NCBI GenBank assembly: GCA_963714145.1
Contig: OY970235.1
Coordinates: forward strand, 2,046,001-2,110,000
Direction: 5' to 3'
DNA from: JBBWZH01 sp035544115
GTDB taxonomy: Bacteria; Actinomycetota; Actinomycetes; Mycobacteriales; CADCTP01
DNA: 64,000 bases
This document shows positions 54,067 through 62,928 of the stretch, piece after piece. A model generated the notes under the pieces. The model saw only the letters and a program-made list of their open reading frames with translations. It had not been told where the DNA came from and did no database searches. Within the stretch, counting starts at the first letter, position 1; the number at the start of each line of letters is the position of its first letter. Made by a program: the position numbers and the translations under genes.

Positions 54067-56100
54067 TCAGGGTGGGTCGTCCGCGACGGCGATGTCGTGG
54101 TCCACAATGGACGGTCCGACGGACCGGCCAAGCTGGATGTCGGCTCCGAAGCGGTGTTCCAGGCAGGCCCGCAGCAGAGCGAGGAGCGCCCGCACGTCCG
54201 GCCGGATGGCGCGGGCCTGCTCGGCGGCGACCCGGTCCAGGTCGTCCGGCCGGCTGGCCGCCGCCGGTCGGTGGGCGAGGTCGTCGATCCATGCCGCCGG
54301 CTCGAACCGGTAGAGGGACACCGTTCCGGCTCTGGCGACCGCCGCCCACTCGCCGGTGGGTGCGGCCACCAGCCGGCCGGTGTGTTCCAGGCCGGCCGGT
54401 CCGGCGGCTGGGGCCAGCGTGTCGGTGTGGTGCCAGGCCCAGTCCACGGCGACGAGCCGGTGCGCCGGGAACACGGTCAGCTGCGGCGTGGTGATGTACG
54501 GCAGTTCGGCGGTTGCGGTCAGCTCGACCGGTGCCGGCGGCGCGGGCTGGCGGATCTGCCAGGCGATGACCGCCTCCGCTGACCGGCCGCAGGTCAGGAG
54601 CCGGTCCGCGCCGACGAAGGCGGTCCGGGTGACCCAGTCGAGCGCCGAGTCCGGCGGGTAGGCCTGCGCGGTCGCGATTAGTTGCAGGTGCTCGTCCAGG
54701 ATGTGTAACTGCCGGCCGCCGATGGCGATACGGCCGCTGCCGGCATCGGTGCCGAGCGAGGACCAGGTGACCTCCGGCGGGCAGATGTCGTACCAGTGCA
54801 CGATGCGGCTGAGGTCGCCGCCGCCCGAGCCGAGCACCAGCCGGTTCAGCGCGCTCAGCGCGAAGCCGGCCGGCAGCGGCAGCGGGTCGGTCGGGTAGAA
54901 CAGGCCCGGCAGTATGGTCGTCTGCCCGCTGGTGGAGATCAGGTCCAGCCGGCAGTTGCGGACGTCCCGGCAGCCGCCGCAGGCGACCACCCGGTCGCCG
55001 ACCGGAAGGACCCGGCTGAACGGGGCGAACGGCGCGTCGAGCTGGCGCCGCCAGCGACGCTGCCCGGTGGGCACGTCGTAGAGGCCGATCCAGGTCGGGG
55101 TGTTCTCGTGCAACGAGATCTGCTGCCACGGACCATCGTGCTCGACGACGGCGAGCCGGCCGCCGTCCGCGGCGAACGCGACGTCGCGGACGCTGCCGGT
55201 CACCTCGATCTGGCCGAGGGGCAGCGCGGTGCAGGTCGCGGCCGAGAGTGCCGCCGGCGGGGTCGCGACCAGCGCCGCGTGCAGCCGGCGCGCACGGTCG
55301 CCGGCCGGTCGCCAGCCGGCCGGCAACATGCCGACCAGCTCCAGCGCCTGCAGCGGCGACGCGTCGACGGTCAGCCGCCACAGCTCGCCCCACGCCTGCC
55401 GATCGCGGAGCTGGTCGGCAAGGTAGGCAACCTCGGCGGTACTGGCCCGGCCGACCCGTTCCCGCCGCTGGCCGGCCACCACCCGGACCAGGTCCAGGTC
55501 GGCGGCACCGAGCATGGCCGCCCGCAGCCGGGCCTGGTCGTCGGGGGTGGCCGCCGCGTAGCCGGCGGCCAGCAGTTGGCCGTCCGGGTCGGCGGCTCGG
55601 CGCTGCGCGTGCTGGCCGGTCAGCAGGAAGTACACCGCCCGGGTGGCCGCGTCGGCGGGCACCAGCCGGTGTTCCCGGCAGAACGTGGCGACCGGCCCGT
55701 CCGGCTCGGCCGCGGCGGCGGCGCACACCGCGTTGGTCAGCCGCTGGTCCAGCCCGGCGAGGACGCGCTGCCGGGCGGTCTCGCCGATCGGGTGGTCGGA
55801 CCGGCCGACAGCCCGCACCACGGCGGCCACCAACTCGGGGTCATCGGCATCGCCTGCGCCGAGCGCGGCCAGGCTGGCGCCGCCGAGGGCGCCCGCCGCT
55901 GGGCGGCGCCACCGGACCAGCATGTCCCAGAACGCCTCGACCGGACGGTCCAGCCAGACGGCCCACAGCGCATCGATCGCGGCATGATCGCCGCGCCCAC
56001 CGGCGCGAGCCAGCCGGCGCCGCGCCCACCAGCCGCGCGGCCACCACCCGCCGGGCCCGGCCCATCGGACCAGCCGGGCGGCTCGCCGCTCGGTCAGCAT
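54067..56100 (-). CDS. Large hypothetical protein with beta-propeller-like C-terminal half
   Basis: A 677-residue protein not recognised as a known family. The first 300 residues are helical (repeat-like, rich in Ala/Arg/Leu). Residues about 310-620 alternate strands with WD-like endings (PTWIGLYDVPTGQRRW, DLSRIVHWYDICPP, EAVIAWQIRQP, TVSLYRFEPAAW), suggesting a beta-propeller. No signal peptide or membrane segment is seen, so it is cytosolic. Similar WD-type proteins occur in large paralogous sets in actinobacteria. A scaffold or sensor role is possible. Confidence 0.75.
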   Translation of the reverse strand: MLTERRAARLVRWAGPGGWWPRGWWARRRLARAGGRGDHAAIDALWAVWLDRPVEAFWDMLVRWRRPAAGALGGASLAALGAGDADDPELVAAVVRAVGRSDHPIGETARQRVLAGLDQRLTNAVCAAAAAEPDGPVATFCREHRLVPADAATRAVYFLLTGQHAQRRAADPDGQLLAAGYAAATPDDQARLRAAMLGAADLDLVRVVAGQRRERVGRASTAEVAYLADQLRDRQAWGELWRLTVDASPLQALELVGMLPAGWRPAGDRARRLHAALVATPPAALSAATCTALPLGQIEVTGSVRDVAFAADGGRLAVVEHDGPWQQISLHENTPTWIGLYDVPTGQRRWRRQLDAPFAPFSRVLPVGDRVVACGGCRDVRNCRLDLISTSGQTTILPGLFYPTDPLPLPAGFALSALNRLVLGSGGGDLSRIVHWYDICPPEVTWSSLGTDAGSGRIAIGGRQLHILDEHLQLIATAQAYPPDSALDWVTRTAFVGADRLLTCGRSAEAVIAWQIRQPAPPAPVELTATAELPYITTPQLTVFPAHRLVAVDWAWHHTDTLAPAAGPAGLEHTGRLVAAPTGEWAAVARAGTVSLYRFEPAAWIDDLAHRPAAASRPDDLDRVAAEQARAIRPDVRALLALLRACLEHRFGADIQLGRSVGPSIVDHDIAVADDPP
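54100..54112. repeat. Recurrent GTCCAnTGTGGAC-type motif
   Basis: GTCCACAATGGAC, reverse complement GTCCATTGTGGAC. One of at least five copies in 38-62 kb. It lies inside the WD-like gene. Confidence 0.5.
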
Positions 56101-56502
56101 CCCGGCCCTTCCGTCAGGCCGGTCACACGTCCCGACGAGACCGTCGTGCCGCCTGGCTGCGCCCAGGCTATGCCGCCCGCCGCGGTCTTTGTTGGGCGTG
56201 GTGCCGCAGCCACGCCACGGTCTCGTACCTCGCGCCGGCAGGCCGAGCGTGCGGTCAACTGCACGCCGATGCCGGCGCCGGCGCCGGCCAGCCCGGCCAG
56301 CGCCCGGGCGCTTACGCCTCGCGGAGTGCGAGACCTACGTGCCTCCCGTTGCCTGGCCTCGCCCTGGCGCGGCGGGTACGGAACCCGTGCGGGGAGCTGT
56401 TCAGCCGCGATCTCGCGGGGGTGATCCATCCGGCCGGCAACCCGCCGAGCGGGGGCCGTGCGAGGAGTTGCGGCGGTGCCGCTGCGGGCGAGGATTGCAG
56501 TC
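56101..56502. other. Divergent intergenic region
   Basis: About 400 bp between the WD-like gene and the nitronate monooxygenase gene. Open frames run through it on both strands, but none shows a domain or ribosome site. I see no repeat or clear promoter. Confidence 0.4.
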
Positions 56503-57462
56503 ATGGCGTTGTCTACGGCGTTCACGAAGTTGTTCGGTGTGCGGCACCCGATCGCGTTGGCGCCGATGGGTGGGTCGGCCGGTGGTGCACTGGCCGCGGC
56601 CGTCTCTCGCGGCGGCGGGCTCGGGTTGCTGGGTGCCGGGAAAGGGGATCGGGATTGGCTGGCTCGCGAGCTGCCCGTCGTGGCCGGTGCCGGGAAGCCG
56701 TGGGGTGTCGGGTTCCTGAGCTGGGCAACCGATATCGATGCGGTCGAGCAGGCGTTGGCCCACCACCCCCGGGTGGTGATGCTGTCGTTCGGGGATCCGA
56801 GCCCGTTCGTTGAGCGAATTCGCCAGGCCGGTGCGGCGGTGATCATTCAGGCCACCGATCTGGAGGAAGCCAGCCAGGCGGTGGACCTCGGCGCCGACGT
56901 GATCGTGGCCCAGGGCACCGAGAGCGGTGGGCACGGCGCCCTACGCGGGCGGTCCACGTTGCCGTTCGTGCCGGTCGTGGTGGATCTGGCGGCGCCGGTG
57001 CCGGTGCTGGCCGCCGGTGGCATCGCCGATGGTCGCGGCGTGGCCGCCGCCCTGGCCCTGGGGGCCGCCGGGGCACTGATCGGCACCCGGTTCCAGGCCA
57101 CTGTCGAGGCCCTTGTCGACCCGTCGATTGCCACGGCGATCGTCCAGGGCCGCGGGCAGGACACCGGGCGTAGCACCATCCTCGATATCGCCCGAGGGTC
57201 ACGATGGCCATCGAGATACACGGCCCGCACCCTCGGCCATCCCTACCTTGACCAGTGGCGCGGCCGGGAAGCAGAACTCGCCGCCGACGCCGGGGCGCAG
57301 CAGGCCTATCAGGCTGGCGTGGCCCGGGGCGAGCTGCCTCCCGTTCCGGTATGGGCCAGCGAGGCCATCGACCTCATCACCGATCTGCCACCCGCAGCTG
57401 ATCTCGTTGCCGCCCTGGCCGCGCAGGCCGAGGCCGCCCTGGCCCGAGCCGGACGGCACTGA
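56503..57462 (+). CDS. Nitronate monooxygenase/2-nitropropane dioxygenase-like protein
   Basis: A 319-residue FMN TIM-barrel protein. Family segments are VRHPIALAPMGGSAGGALAAAVSRGGGLGLLG, VDLGADVIVAQGTESGGHGA and AAGGIADGRGVAAALALGAAGALIGTRF (phosphate-binding). It should oxidise alkyl nitronates such as propionate-3-nitronate, using FMN and oxygen. The ATG at 56503 was chosen because MALSTAFTKLFG is the usual N-terminus. Confidence 0.9.
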   Translation: MALSTAFTKLFGVRHPIALAPMGGSAGGALAAAVSRGGGLGLLGAGKGDRDWLARELPVVAGAGKPWGVGFLSWATDIDAVEQALAHHPRVVMLSFGDPSPFVERIRQAGAAVIIQATDLEEASQAVDLGADVIVAQGTESGGHGALRGRSTLPFVPVVVDLAAPVPVLAAGGIADGRGVAAALALGAAGALIGTRFQATVEALVDPSIATAIVQGRGQDTGRSTILDIARGSRWPSRYTARTLGHPYLDQWRGREAELAADAGAQQAYQAGVARGELPPVPVWASEAIDLITDLPPAADLVAALAAQAEAALARAGRH

Positions 57463-57493
57463 CTGAGCTCTTCCACCACCTGTCCGCGGGGCC

Positions 57494-57511
57494 GGGTCGG
57501 GTCGGGTCGGG
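57494..57511 (+). other. Perfect G-quadruplex motif
   Basis: GGGTCGGGTCGGGTCGGG, four G-triplets with two-base loops, 32 bp after the nitronate monooxygenase stop. It could act as a transcription or replication block. Confidence 0.55.
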
Positions 57512-57554
57512 CCCTGCTTGTCGGGTAGGGCTGTGGCCTGTGGGCGTCTGGTCT

Positions 57555-57567
57555 GTCCAATGTGGAT
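57555..57567. repeat. Recurrent GTCCAnTGTGGAC-type motif
   Basis: GTCCAATGTGGAT within GGTCTGTCCAATGTGGATG. The longer 19-mer recurs exactly at 58989-59007. On the minus strand it contains TCATCCACA, close to the actinobacterial DnaA-box consensus. Confidence 0.55.
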
Positions 57568-57683
57568 GATCGCGTGGCGTGGCGGGAGACAGGGTTTGTC
57601 TTGCGTCAAGCAGTTGGCAGGGTCGGCTTGTGTCGCAAGTGGATCCACGATCGGGCGCGGCGAACCGCAGCCGGAGTTTGACC

Positions 57684-58370
57684 TCAGCCTGCGCGAAGGC
57701 CGAACTCGTTGCTGTCCGGGTCGGCCAGCTCAACGCCGTCAGACAGGTCGCGAAGACGGGTCGCGCCGAGCGAAACAAGTCGGTTGGCCTCGCCGGTGGG
57801 ATCAGCGGTGACCAGATCGAAGTGCTGTCGATTCCGTCCGTACCTGCGACCGCCCCAGGCGTCCCAGGAGATCTTGGTGCCGCCGAGCGGCGACTGGACC
57901 GCCGTCTGCTCGTTCTCGTCCCACACGAGCGGCCAGCCCAGCGCGTCGCACCAGAAGAGGCCCACCCGCCGGGTCCCGTCACAGGTCACCTCGCCGAGGT
58001 AGCCGGAGCCGGCCAGGTACTTGTTGCCGGGCTCGATGACGCACAGTTCGTTGCCGCCCGGGTCAGCCAGTACGACGTGGCGGTCGTCAGGGCCTACGTC
58101 GATCTGACGGCCACCCAGGCGCAGCGCCGTCCCGACCGTGCGCTGCTGCTGCTCGATGCTGCCGCTGGTCAGGTGCAGGTGCAGCCGCCGTGGGCCGAGC
58201 TGCTCGGTGCCGGAGGTGACGAAGCGGAGCCCGACCTGCGTCTCGTCACCCGGTACGAAAGCGCCGCGCGCCTCTGGGACGACCTCCCGGTCGAGCAGCC
58301 CGGCCCAGAAGGCCGCGACCTCGGCCGGGTCGGCCACCTCGAAGGTCACCGCTTCCAGTCGAAGCGACAC
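57684..58370 (-). CDS. Two-module VOC family protein (glyoxalase-like)
   Basis: A 228-residue protein with two VOC modules: LEAVTFEVADPAEVAAFWAGLLDRE to HVVLADPGGNELCVIE, and VGLFWCDALGWPLVWDE to VELADPDSNEFGLRA. Glu/His at the ends of strands may bind metal. The function cannot be told from sequence. It is convergent with the nitronate monooxygenase and next to a decayed transposase. Confidence 0.88.
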   Translation of the reverse strand: MSLRLEAVTFEVADPAEVAAFWAGLLDREVVPEARGAFVPGDETQVGLRFVTSGTEQLGPRRLHLHLTSGSIEQQQRTVGTALRLGGRQIDVGPDDRHVVLADPGGNELCVIEPGNKYLAGSGYLGEVTCDGTRRVGLFWCDALGWPLVWDENEQTAVQSPLGGTKISWDAWGGRRYGRNRQHFDLVTADPTGEANRLVSLGATRLRDLSDGVELADPDSNEFGLRAG

Positions 58371-58410
58371 GACGGGACTCTAGGACGGCCTCGCGGTCTT
58401 GGCTATCGGC

Positions 58411-58861
58411 TTAGCTAGGAGCAACCACCTCGCCGCGTCGCCGGCAAGGACCGTTCGAGGAACCTCCGCCGGCACAGCCGGCGGCGCGGCGGGTGGCCGC
58501 CGATCCCTCGCCCGCAAACGCGTCCCGCAAGGCCCGGTCGAGTGTCGCAGTGATCGAGCGCTGAACGGGATGCCTTATCGGCCGGCGACGTAGGCCTCGC
58601 GTGGGGCCGAGCGACTGGTGGGGTCGGATGCGGTTGTAGATGTCGCGGAAGCGGGCGGTCCCCATCGCGAGCGCTCAGCCGTCGATCGGCGCGAGCTTGA
58701 GCTCCCGGATCTCGACGCGCTGGCCTCGTTCGATCAGGCAGCCGCGTGCGCCGGCCATGCTGTCCTCCATCGTCGCCTTGCCGGCGTCGACGACCGGTTG
58801 CGCCAGCGGCTGATCGACTCCGTCGAGGCCCGTGGCGGCGTGCCGCCTCGGCGACCGTCAT
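58411..58861 (-). pseudogene. Decayed transposase fragments (integrase-core type)
   Basis: Two pieces in different frames. One begins MTVAEAARRHG at 58861, like the N-terminal helix-turn-helix of IS481/IS3-type transposases. The other contains FRDIYNRIRPHQSLGPTRG near 58620-58660, the C-terminal end of the integrase core. The catalytic core between them is missing. No inverted repeats were found. Confidence 0.6.
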
Positions 58862-58992
58862 CTCACGCGCCGTGTCTCGACCGGTACCGGTCGTTGCTCC
58901 TCCTGCTCAAGATCGAACTCCCTGTCACGGCCCGAAAACCCGGCCAGAAAGTCTGACCAGGGGTCCGCCGGGCCGTTGGGTGGCTCCGGTCT

Positions 58993-59005
58993 GTCCAATG
59001 TGGAT
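58993..59005. repeat. Recurrent GTCCAnTGTGGAC-type motif
   Basis: GTCCAATGTGGAT, 50 bp upstream of the DUF222-HNH gene, in the same 19-bp context as the copy at 57555. Confidence 0.55.
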
Positions 59006-59042
59006 GGTCGTTGTCGGCGTGGTGGGCTGGCGGCAGGGTTGG

Positions 59043-59063
59043 TATAATCGAACGTATGTTCGA
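59043..59063 (+). promoter_or_regulatory. Leaderless promoter with overlapping LexA (SOS) box
   Basis: TATAAT (59043-59048) is seven bases before the ATG at 59056, the spacing of a leaderless transcript. TCGAACGTATGTTCGA (59048-59063) is an exact match to the actinobacterial LexA box TCGAAC-N4-GTTCGA. It overlaps the last base of the -10, the start site and the start codon, so LexA binding would shut the gene off. Confidence 0.85.
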
Positions 59064-60768
59064 TCCGGTGGTGCTGCCTGACGATGCGCTGGTCGACGCC
59101 ATCGTGGCGTGGGATCGGGTGGTGTCGTGGGCGCAGGCTGGGCAGTTGGCTGCGATCGCGGAGTTGGCTCGGCGGCGTCCGGCCGAGGCGGGTCAGCCCG
59201 GCGGCGGGTCCGGGGTCAGTGAGTTCGCTGTTGACGAGGTGGCTGCGGCGTTGCGGTTGTCGCGGCCGGCGGCCGGTGTCCGGCTCCACGTCGCGGTCGA
59301 GGTGGCCAGGCGGTTGCCGGCGACCGGTGCGGCGTTGCGTCGTGGGGAGATCGACTTCGCGAAGGCCCGGGCCGTGGTCGAGGCGGTGACACCACTGGAC
59401 GGTCCGACCGCGGCGGCCGTGGAGGCACGGGTGCTGCCCCGCGCCGGCGGGCAGACCGTCGGCCAGCTGCGCGCCAGCCTGGCCCGGGCGGTCCTGGCCA
59501 CCGACCCGGCCGCCGCGGAGGTCCGCCACGCCCGCGCCGTCACCGACCGGCGGGTCGCGCTGACCCCGCTCTGCGACGGGATGGCCGAGCTCTGGGCGCT
59601 ACTCCCCGCCGACGCCGCCACCGCTATCTACTCAGCGGTCGACGCCGAGGCCCGCCGTGGCCCCGCTGACGACCGTGGCATGGACGCCCGCCGCGCCGAC
59701 GCCCTGACCCACCTCATCACCGGCACCGCCACCGAACCCGCCGTGCCGACCGTGCCTCGCACCGCCACCAGCACCCGGGCCGACACCGGAACCGCGACCG
59801 CTCCCAGCACCGCGACCGTGGCGGGCGCCGGGACGGTGATGGGCGCCGGGGCCGTCACGGGCATCGGGACGGTGATGGGCGCCGGGACGGTGATGGGCGC
59901 TGGGGCCGCCACCACAACCGGCACTGCCACCGCGACCGGCACCGCGACGGGCACTGGCAGCGAGACGGGCACCGCAGTTGGCACCACGGCCACCGCGGGC
60001 ACTGGCAAAGCCGTGGGCACCACGGACCGCGCCTACACCGCAGTCGGAACCGGCACGACGACCCGCACCGCGACCGGTACCAGCGCCACGACGGGCAGCG
60101 CGACCGGCGCCGGAGCGGCGACCGCGACCAGCACCGCAACGGGCACTGGGGCCGGCTCTCCGACCGGCACCGTAACCGCGACCGGCACTGCAACCGCGAC
60201 AGGCACTGCAACCGCGACAGGCACCGTAACCGCGACAAGCGCCGCGACCGGCAGCGTCGCTGGCGGGCGTCGGGCGGGCACCGGCCCGCTCGTGCATGTC
60301 ACCGTCGCGGCGTCCACCCTGCTCGGCCTCGACGACCAGCCCGGCGAACTAGCCGGCTACGGGCCCATCCCCGCCTCGATGGCCCGACGACTGGCCGCCG
60401 ACCCCACCGGCACCTGGCGACGCATCCTCACCGACCCCACCTCCGGCACCGTCCTGGACGTCGGACGCACCACCTACCGCCCACCACCAGCACTCGCCCG
60501 ACACGTCACCACCCGCGACCACACCTGCCGCTTCCCCGGATGCCGACAACCCGCCCACCGCTGCGACCTCGACCACATACACCCCTACCCCACCGGACCC
60601 ACCACCGCCAGCAACTTGACCACGCTGTGTCGCCATCACCACCGACTCAAACACCACAGCCACTGGCAGGTCACCCACACCGGCAACAACAACCTGACCT
60701 GGACCGCCCCCACCGGACACCACTACACCACCCACCCCCACCCCCACCGCCTACGCGCCGACCACTGA
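59056..60768 (+). CDS. DUF222 and HNH endonuclease domain protein (13E12-repeat family)
   Basis: A 570-residue protein. Residues 1-230 are DUF222 (LVDAIVAWDRVVSWAQAGQLAAIAELARRR, ARAVVEAVTPLDGPTAAAVEARVLPRAGGQTVGQLRA). Residues about 235-400 are a Thr/Gly/Ala repeat linker. The C-terminal HNH nuclease shows CRFPGCRQPAHRCDLDHIHPYPTGPTTASNLTTLCRHHHRLKH (about 490-533). The family is abundant in actinobacteria, and some mycobacterial members are under LexA control. The box on its start codon predicts SOS induction here. The linker is far longer than usual. Confidence 0.92.
   Translation: MFDPVVLPDDALVDAIVAWDRVVSWAQAGQLAAIAELARRRPAEAGQPGGGSGVSEFAVDEVAAALRLSRPAAGVRLHVAVEVARRLPATGAALRRGEIDFAKARAVVEAVTPLDGPTAAAVEARVLPRAGGQTVGQLRASLARAVLATDPAAAEVRHARAVTDRRVALTPLCDGMAELWALLPADAATAIYSAVDAEARRGPADDRGMDARRADALTHLITGTATEPAVPTVPRTATSTRADTGTATAPSTATVAGAGTVMGAGAVTGIGTVMGAGTVMGAGAATTTGTATATGTATGTGSETGTAVGTTATAGTGKAVGTTDRAYTAVGTGTTTRTATGTSATTGSATGAGAATATSTATGTGAGSPTGTVTATGTATATGTATATGTVTATSAATGSVAGGRRAGTGPLVHVTVAASTLLGLDDQPGELAGYGPIPASMARRLAADPTGTWRRILTDPTSGTVLDVGRTTYRPPPALARHVTTRDHTCRFPGCRQPAHRCDLDHIHPYPTGPTTASNLTTLCRHHHRLKHHSHWQVTHTGNNNLTWTAPTGHHYTTHPHPHRLRADH
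59760..60250 (+). repeat. In-frame low-complexity repeat (Thr-Gly-Thr-Ala) inside the HNH gene
   Basis: Imperfect 6- to 18-bp repeats of the type ACCGCGACCGGCACT and GGGACGGTGATGGGCGCC encode TGTAT-like segments between DUF222 and the HNH domain. Codons stay in frame for about 165 residues. Confidence 0.8.
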
Positions 60769-61389
60769 CCCGCCGACCACCACTGACGCAGTCCGGTGGC
60801 GGTGGTGCGTCCGGTGCTGACCCGCCCACCACTGGCGTGCCCGGCGTTGACGTGCCCGGCGCTGGGCGCCTGACGCTGACGCGTCCAACTACTGACGCGT
60901 CCGGTGCTGGGTGCCTGACGCTGCGGCGTCTGACGCTGGACGCCCCGCCGCTGGGGCGCCCAGTGCTGGGTGCGCCTACCGTTGACGCGCCCGGGCTGGG
61001 GTGCCTGAGGCTGGGCGGGCTGACGCTGGGCGGGCTGACGCTGGGGCGTCTGACGCTGGGGGCGTCTGACGCTGGGACGCGTCGCTGGGGCACCCGCCGC
61101 TGGGGCGCCCGGTGCTGGGTGCGCTCACCGTTGACAGGCCTGGGGCTGGGGTGCCTGCTGCCGGCGCGTCCACCACTGACGCGGCGGCGGTGGTGGTGGC
61201 AGGTCCGGTGCTGGGCGCCCGACGACTGGGGCATCCGACGACTGGGGCGCGCGACGACTGGGGCGTCTGGCGCTGGCGCGCCTGCGGTGGGCGGTCGACA
61301 CGGGCGCGTGCCGGGTTCGACGGGTGTGGGCTACCGGGCTCGACATTGCTCGTTGGCGGCCGCGGGGATCACGGTGGCCAGCGGCGGGA
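60769..61389. repeat. Degenerate repeat field without genes
   Basis: About 620 bp between the HNH gene and the beta-helix gene. Much of it (60835-61280) is made of imperfect 15- to 17-bp units around CTGACGCTGGGGCG, with variants such as CCGGTGCTGGGTGC and GACGACTGGGGC. Open frames on both strands are only translated repeats. Its composition resembles the internal repeats of the HNH gene. Confidence 0.75.
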
Positions 61390-62652
61390 CTATCGGGGTG
61401 GGCAGCGGGTGGGCGGGATCTGGCTGAGGCCCTGGGCGGCGCCGCCGAGGTGGTTGTTGTCGCAGACGACGTTTGGCTTGCCGGGGCAGTTGGTCTGGTT
61501 GCTGATGTCGAACGCCCAGCCGGGCTTGACGTACGGGGCGACCGAGCCGGTGTTGCCGTCGAAGACGTTGCCGCAGCCGTAGCCCGGATACACGGTGCGG
61601 GCCTTGTACCCGCTGGCGTAGGCGGCCGTACCGGTGTTGCCGGCGATCACGTAGTCGTTGCCCTTGGCGTTGATCCAGCTCTCCGCGGAGTTCTCGCCGG
61701 TCTGGCCGCGGCCGTCGAACGTGTTGCCGCGGATCTCGCCACCGGTGGTGCCTTCCTTGATGTCGATGTGTTCGGCGGCGATGTTCGGGCCGATCCGGTT
61801 GCCGGTCACCCGGTTGCGGTCGCTGCGGTCGGGCTGCTTGCCTTCCCAGTTGCCGTTGGCGGAGCCGAGGTAGACGCCCTCGCCGAAGCCGGGCCGGCGC
61901 TTGCCGGTGTCGTGGATCTCGCAGTTGCGGATCAGGTTGTCCGAGCTGCCCTTCTGGAAGTGCACGGCCTCGTCGCCGATGTCGTACACCAGCAGGCCGT
62001 CGACCACGGTGTGGTTCGCGCCCTCGGCCATCAGCCCCTTCTGTCCATTGTGGATGGTGAAGCCGGCCAGCCGCCACCAGTCCGCTTGCAGCGTCAGGGC
62101 CCGGCCGCCGCGGACACCCTCGCCGTCGATCATCGCGGCGCGGGAGCCGTGCAGCACGATCGGCTCGGCCTGGGTGCCGTCCGTGGTGATGGTGAACTTC
62201 CCCGGGTAGGTGCCGTCGGCGAGCTCGATCCGGTCACCGGGGCGGGCGGCACCCAGGGCGGATCGCAGTTCGTCGGCGCCGGTGACCCGCACCGTGCGCT
62301 TGGCCGGCCCGCCGACGTCCACCGCCGGCGGCGAGCCGCTGCCGGTCGGCGCGCCGCCGCCAGCCGCTGCGCTGGACGCGGTGGCCGGTCCGGTACCGGG
62401 ATCAGCCGGGCCGGACTCGCGGTCGCCGGCCGCTGATCCGGTGCAGGCCGCGGCCAGCATGGCGGCGGCGACGACGGCCAGGACCCGTACTCCTGGCCGA
62501 ACCGCAGCCGGGTGCGGCCGTCGTCCGGCGTCGCCGGGTCGAACCGGACGGCGTCGTCGGCCCAGGGCTGGTGGCCGCCGACGCGGTGTCGGCGCTGCTC
62601 CGGGTCGCGCAGGCTCGGTATGCGGCGGCCCGGAGCGGGCAGTGGTGGTCAT
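61390..62652 (-). CDS. Secreted right-handed beta-helix protein, probable polysaccharide lyase
   Basis: A 420-residue protein. A 50-residue Arg/Pro-rich N-terminus precedes a membrane or lipoprotein segment (VRVLAVVAAAMLAAAC). Residues about 115-420 form a right-handed parallel beta-helix (LRSALGAARPGDRIELADGTYPGKF, NLIRNCEIHDTGKR, NRVTGNRIGPNIAAEHIDIKEG), as in pectate and chondroitin lyases. The ATG at 62652 follows AGGAGG. It is divergent from a pectate lyase gene, which supports a pectin-degrading role. Confidence 0.85.
   Translation of the reverse strand: MTTTARSGPPHTEPARPGAAPTPRRRPPALGRRRRPVRPGDAGRRPHPAAVRPGVRVLAVVAAAMLAAACTGSAAGDRESGPADPGTGPATASSAAAGGGAPTGSGSPPAVDVGGPAKRTVRVTGADELRSALGAARPGDRIELADGTYPGKFTITTDGTQAEPIVLHGSRAAMIDGEGVRGGRALTLQADWWRLAGFTIHNGQKGLMAEGANHTVVDGLLVYDIGDEAVHFQKGSSDNLIRNCEIHDTGKRRPGFGEGVYLGSANGNWEGKQPDRSDRNRVTGNRIGPNIAAEHIDIKEGTTGGEIRGNTFDGRGQTGENSAESWINAKGNDYVIAGNTGTAAYASGYKARTVYPGYGCGNVFDGNTGSVAPYVKPGWAFDISNQTNCPGKPNVVCDNNHLGGAAQGLSQIPPTRCPPR
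62043..62055. repeat. Recurrent GTCCAnTGTGGAC-type motif
   Basis: GTCCATTGTGGAT inside the beta-helix gene; on the minus strand CCATCCACA fits the actinobacterial DnaA-box consensus. Confidence 0.5.
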
Positions 62653-62928
62653 CACGGCCTCCTGGCGTCGGCGGTGGATGGTCCGGCCGAGGACAGGGGT
62701 CGGCGCTCGCTCTATCTTCCCGCGGCGCCGCCAGCCGGCAGGGACAGCGGTCTTCTGACGTCGGGATGCGAGGGAGCGTGTATCCAACCGGCTGAATGAC
62801 TTTCAGATATGTGTCGGCACGCCTAGGATCGGCATGTGCGACAGGGCTGGTAGCGGCGGCCCGGCCCGGCTCGCCCCGCGCCCGTCTCCTGGCGGGTGCC
62901 GGCCCTGTCCTGAAGGAGATGGATCGAA

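Noticed and set aside
56094..56846. Minus-strand ORF over the nitronate monooxygenase start
   Set aside because: It overlaps a clear gene antisense and shows no recognisable domain.
60540..61427. Plus-strand ORF across the repeat field
   Set aside because: The product is only translated repeats (LTLGRLTLGA-like) with no start signal.
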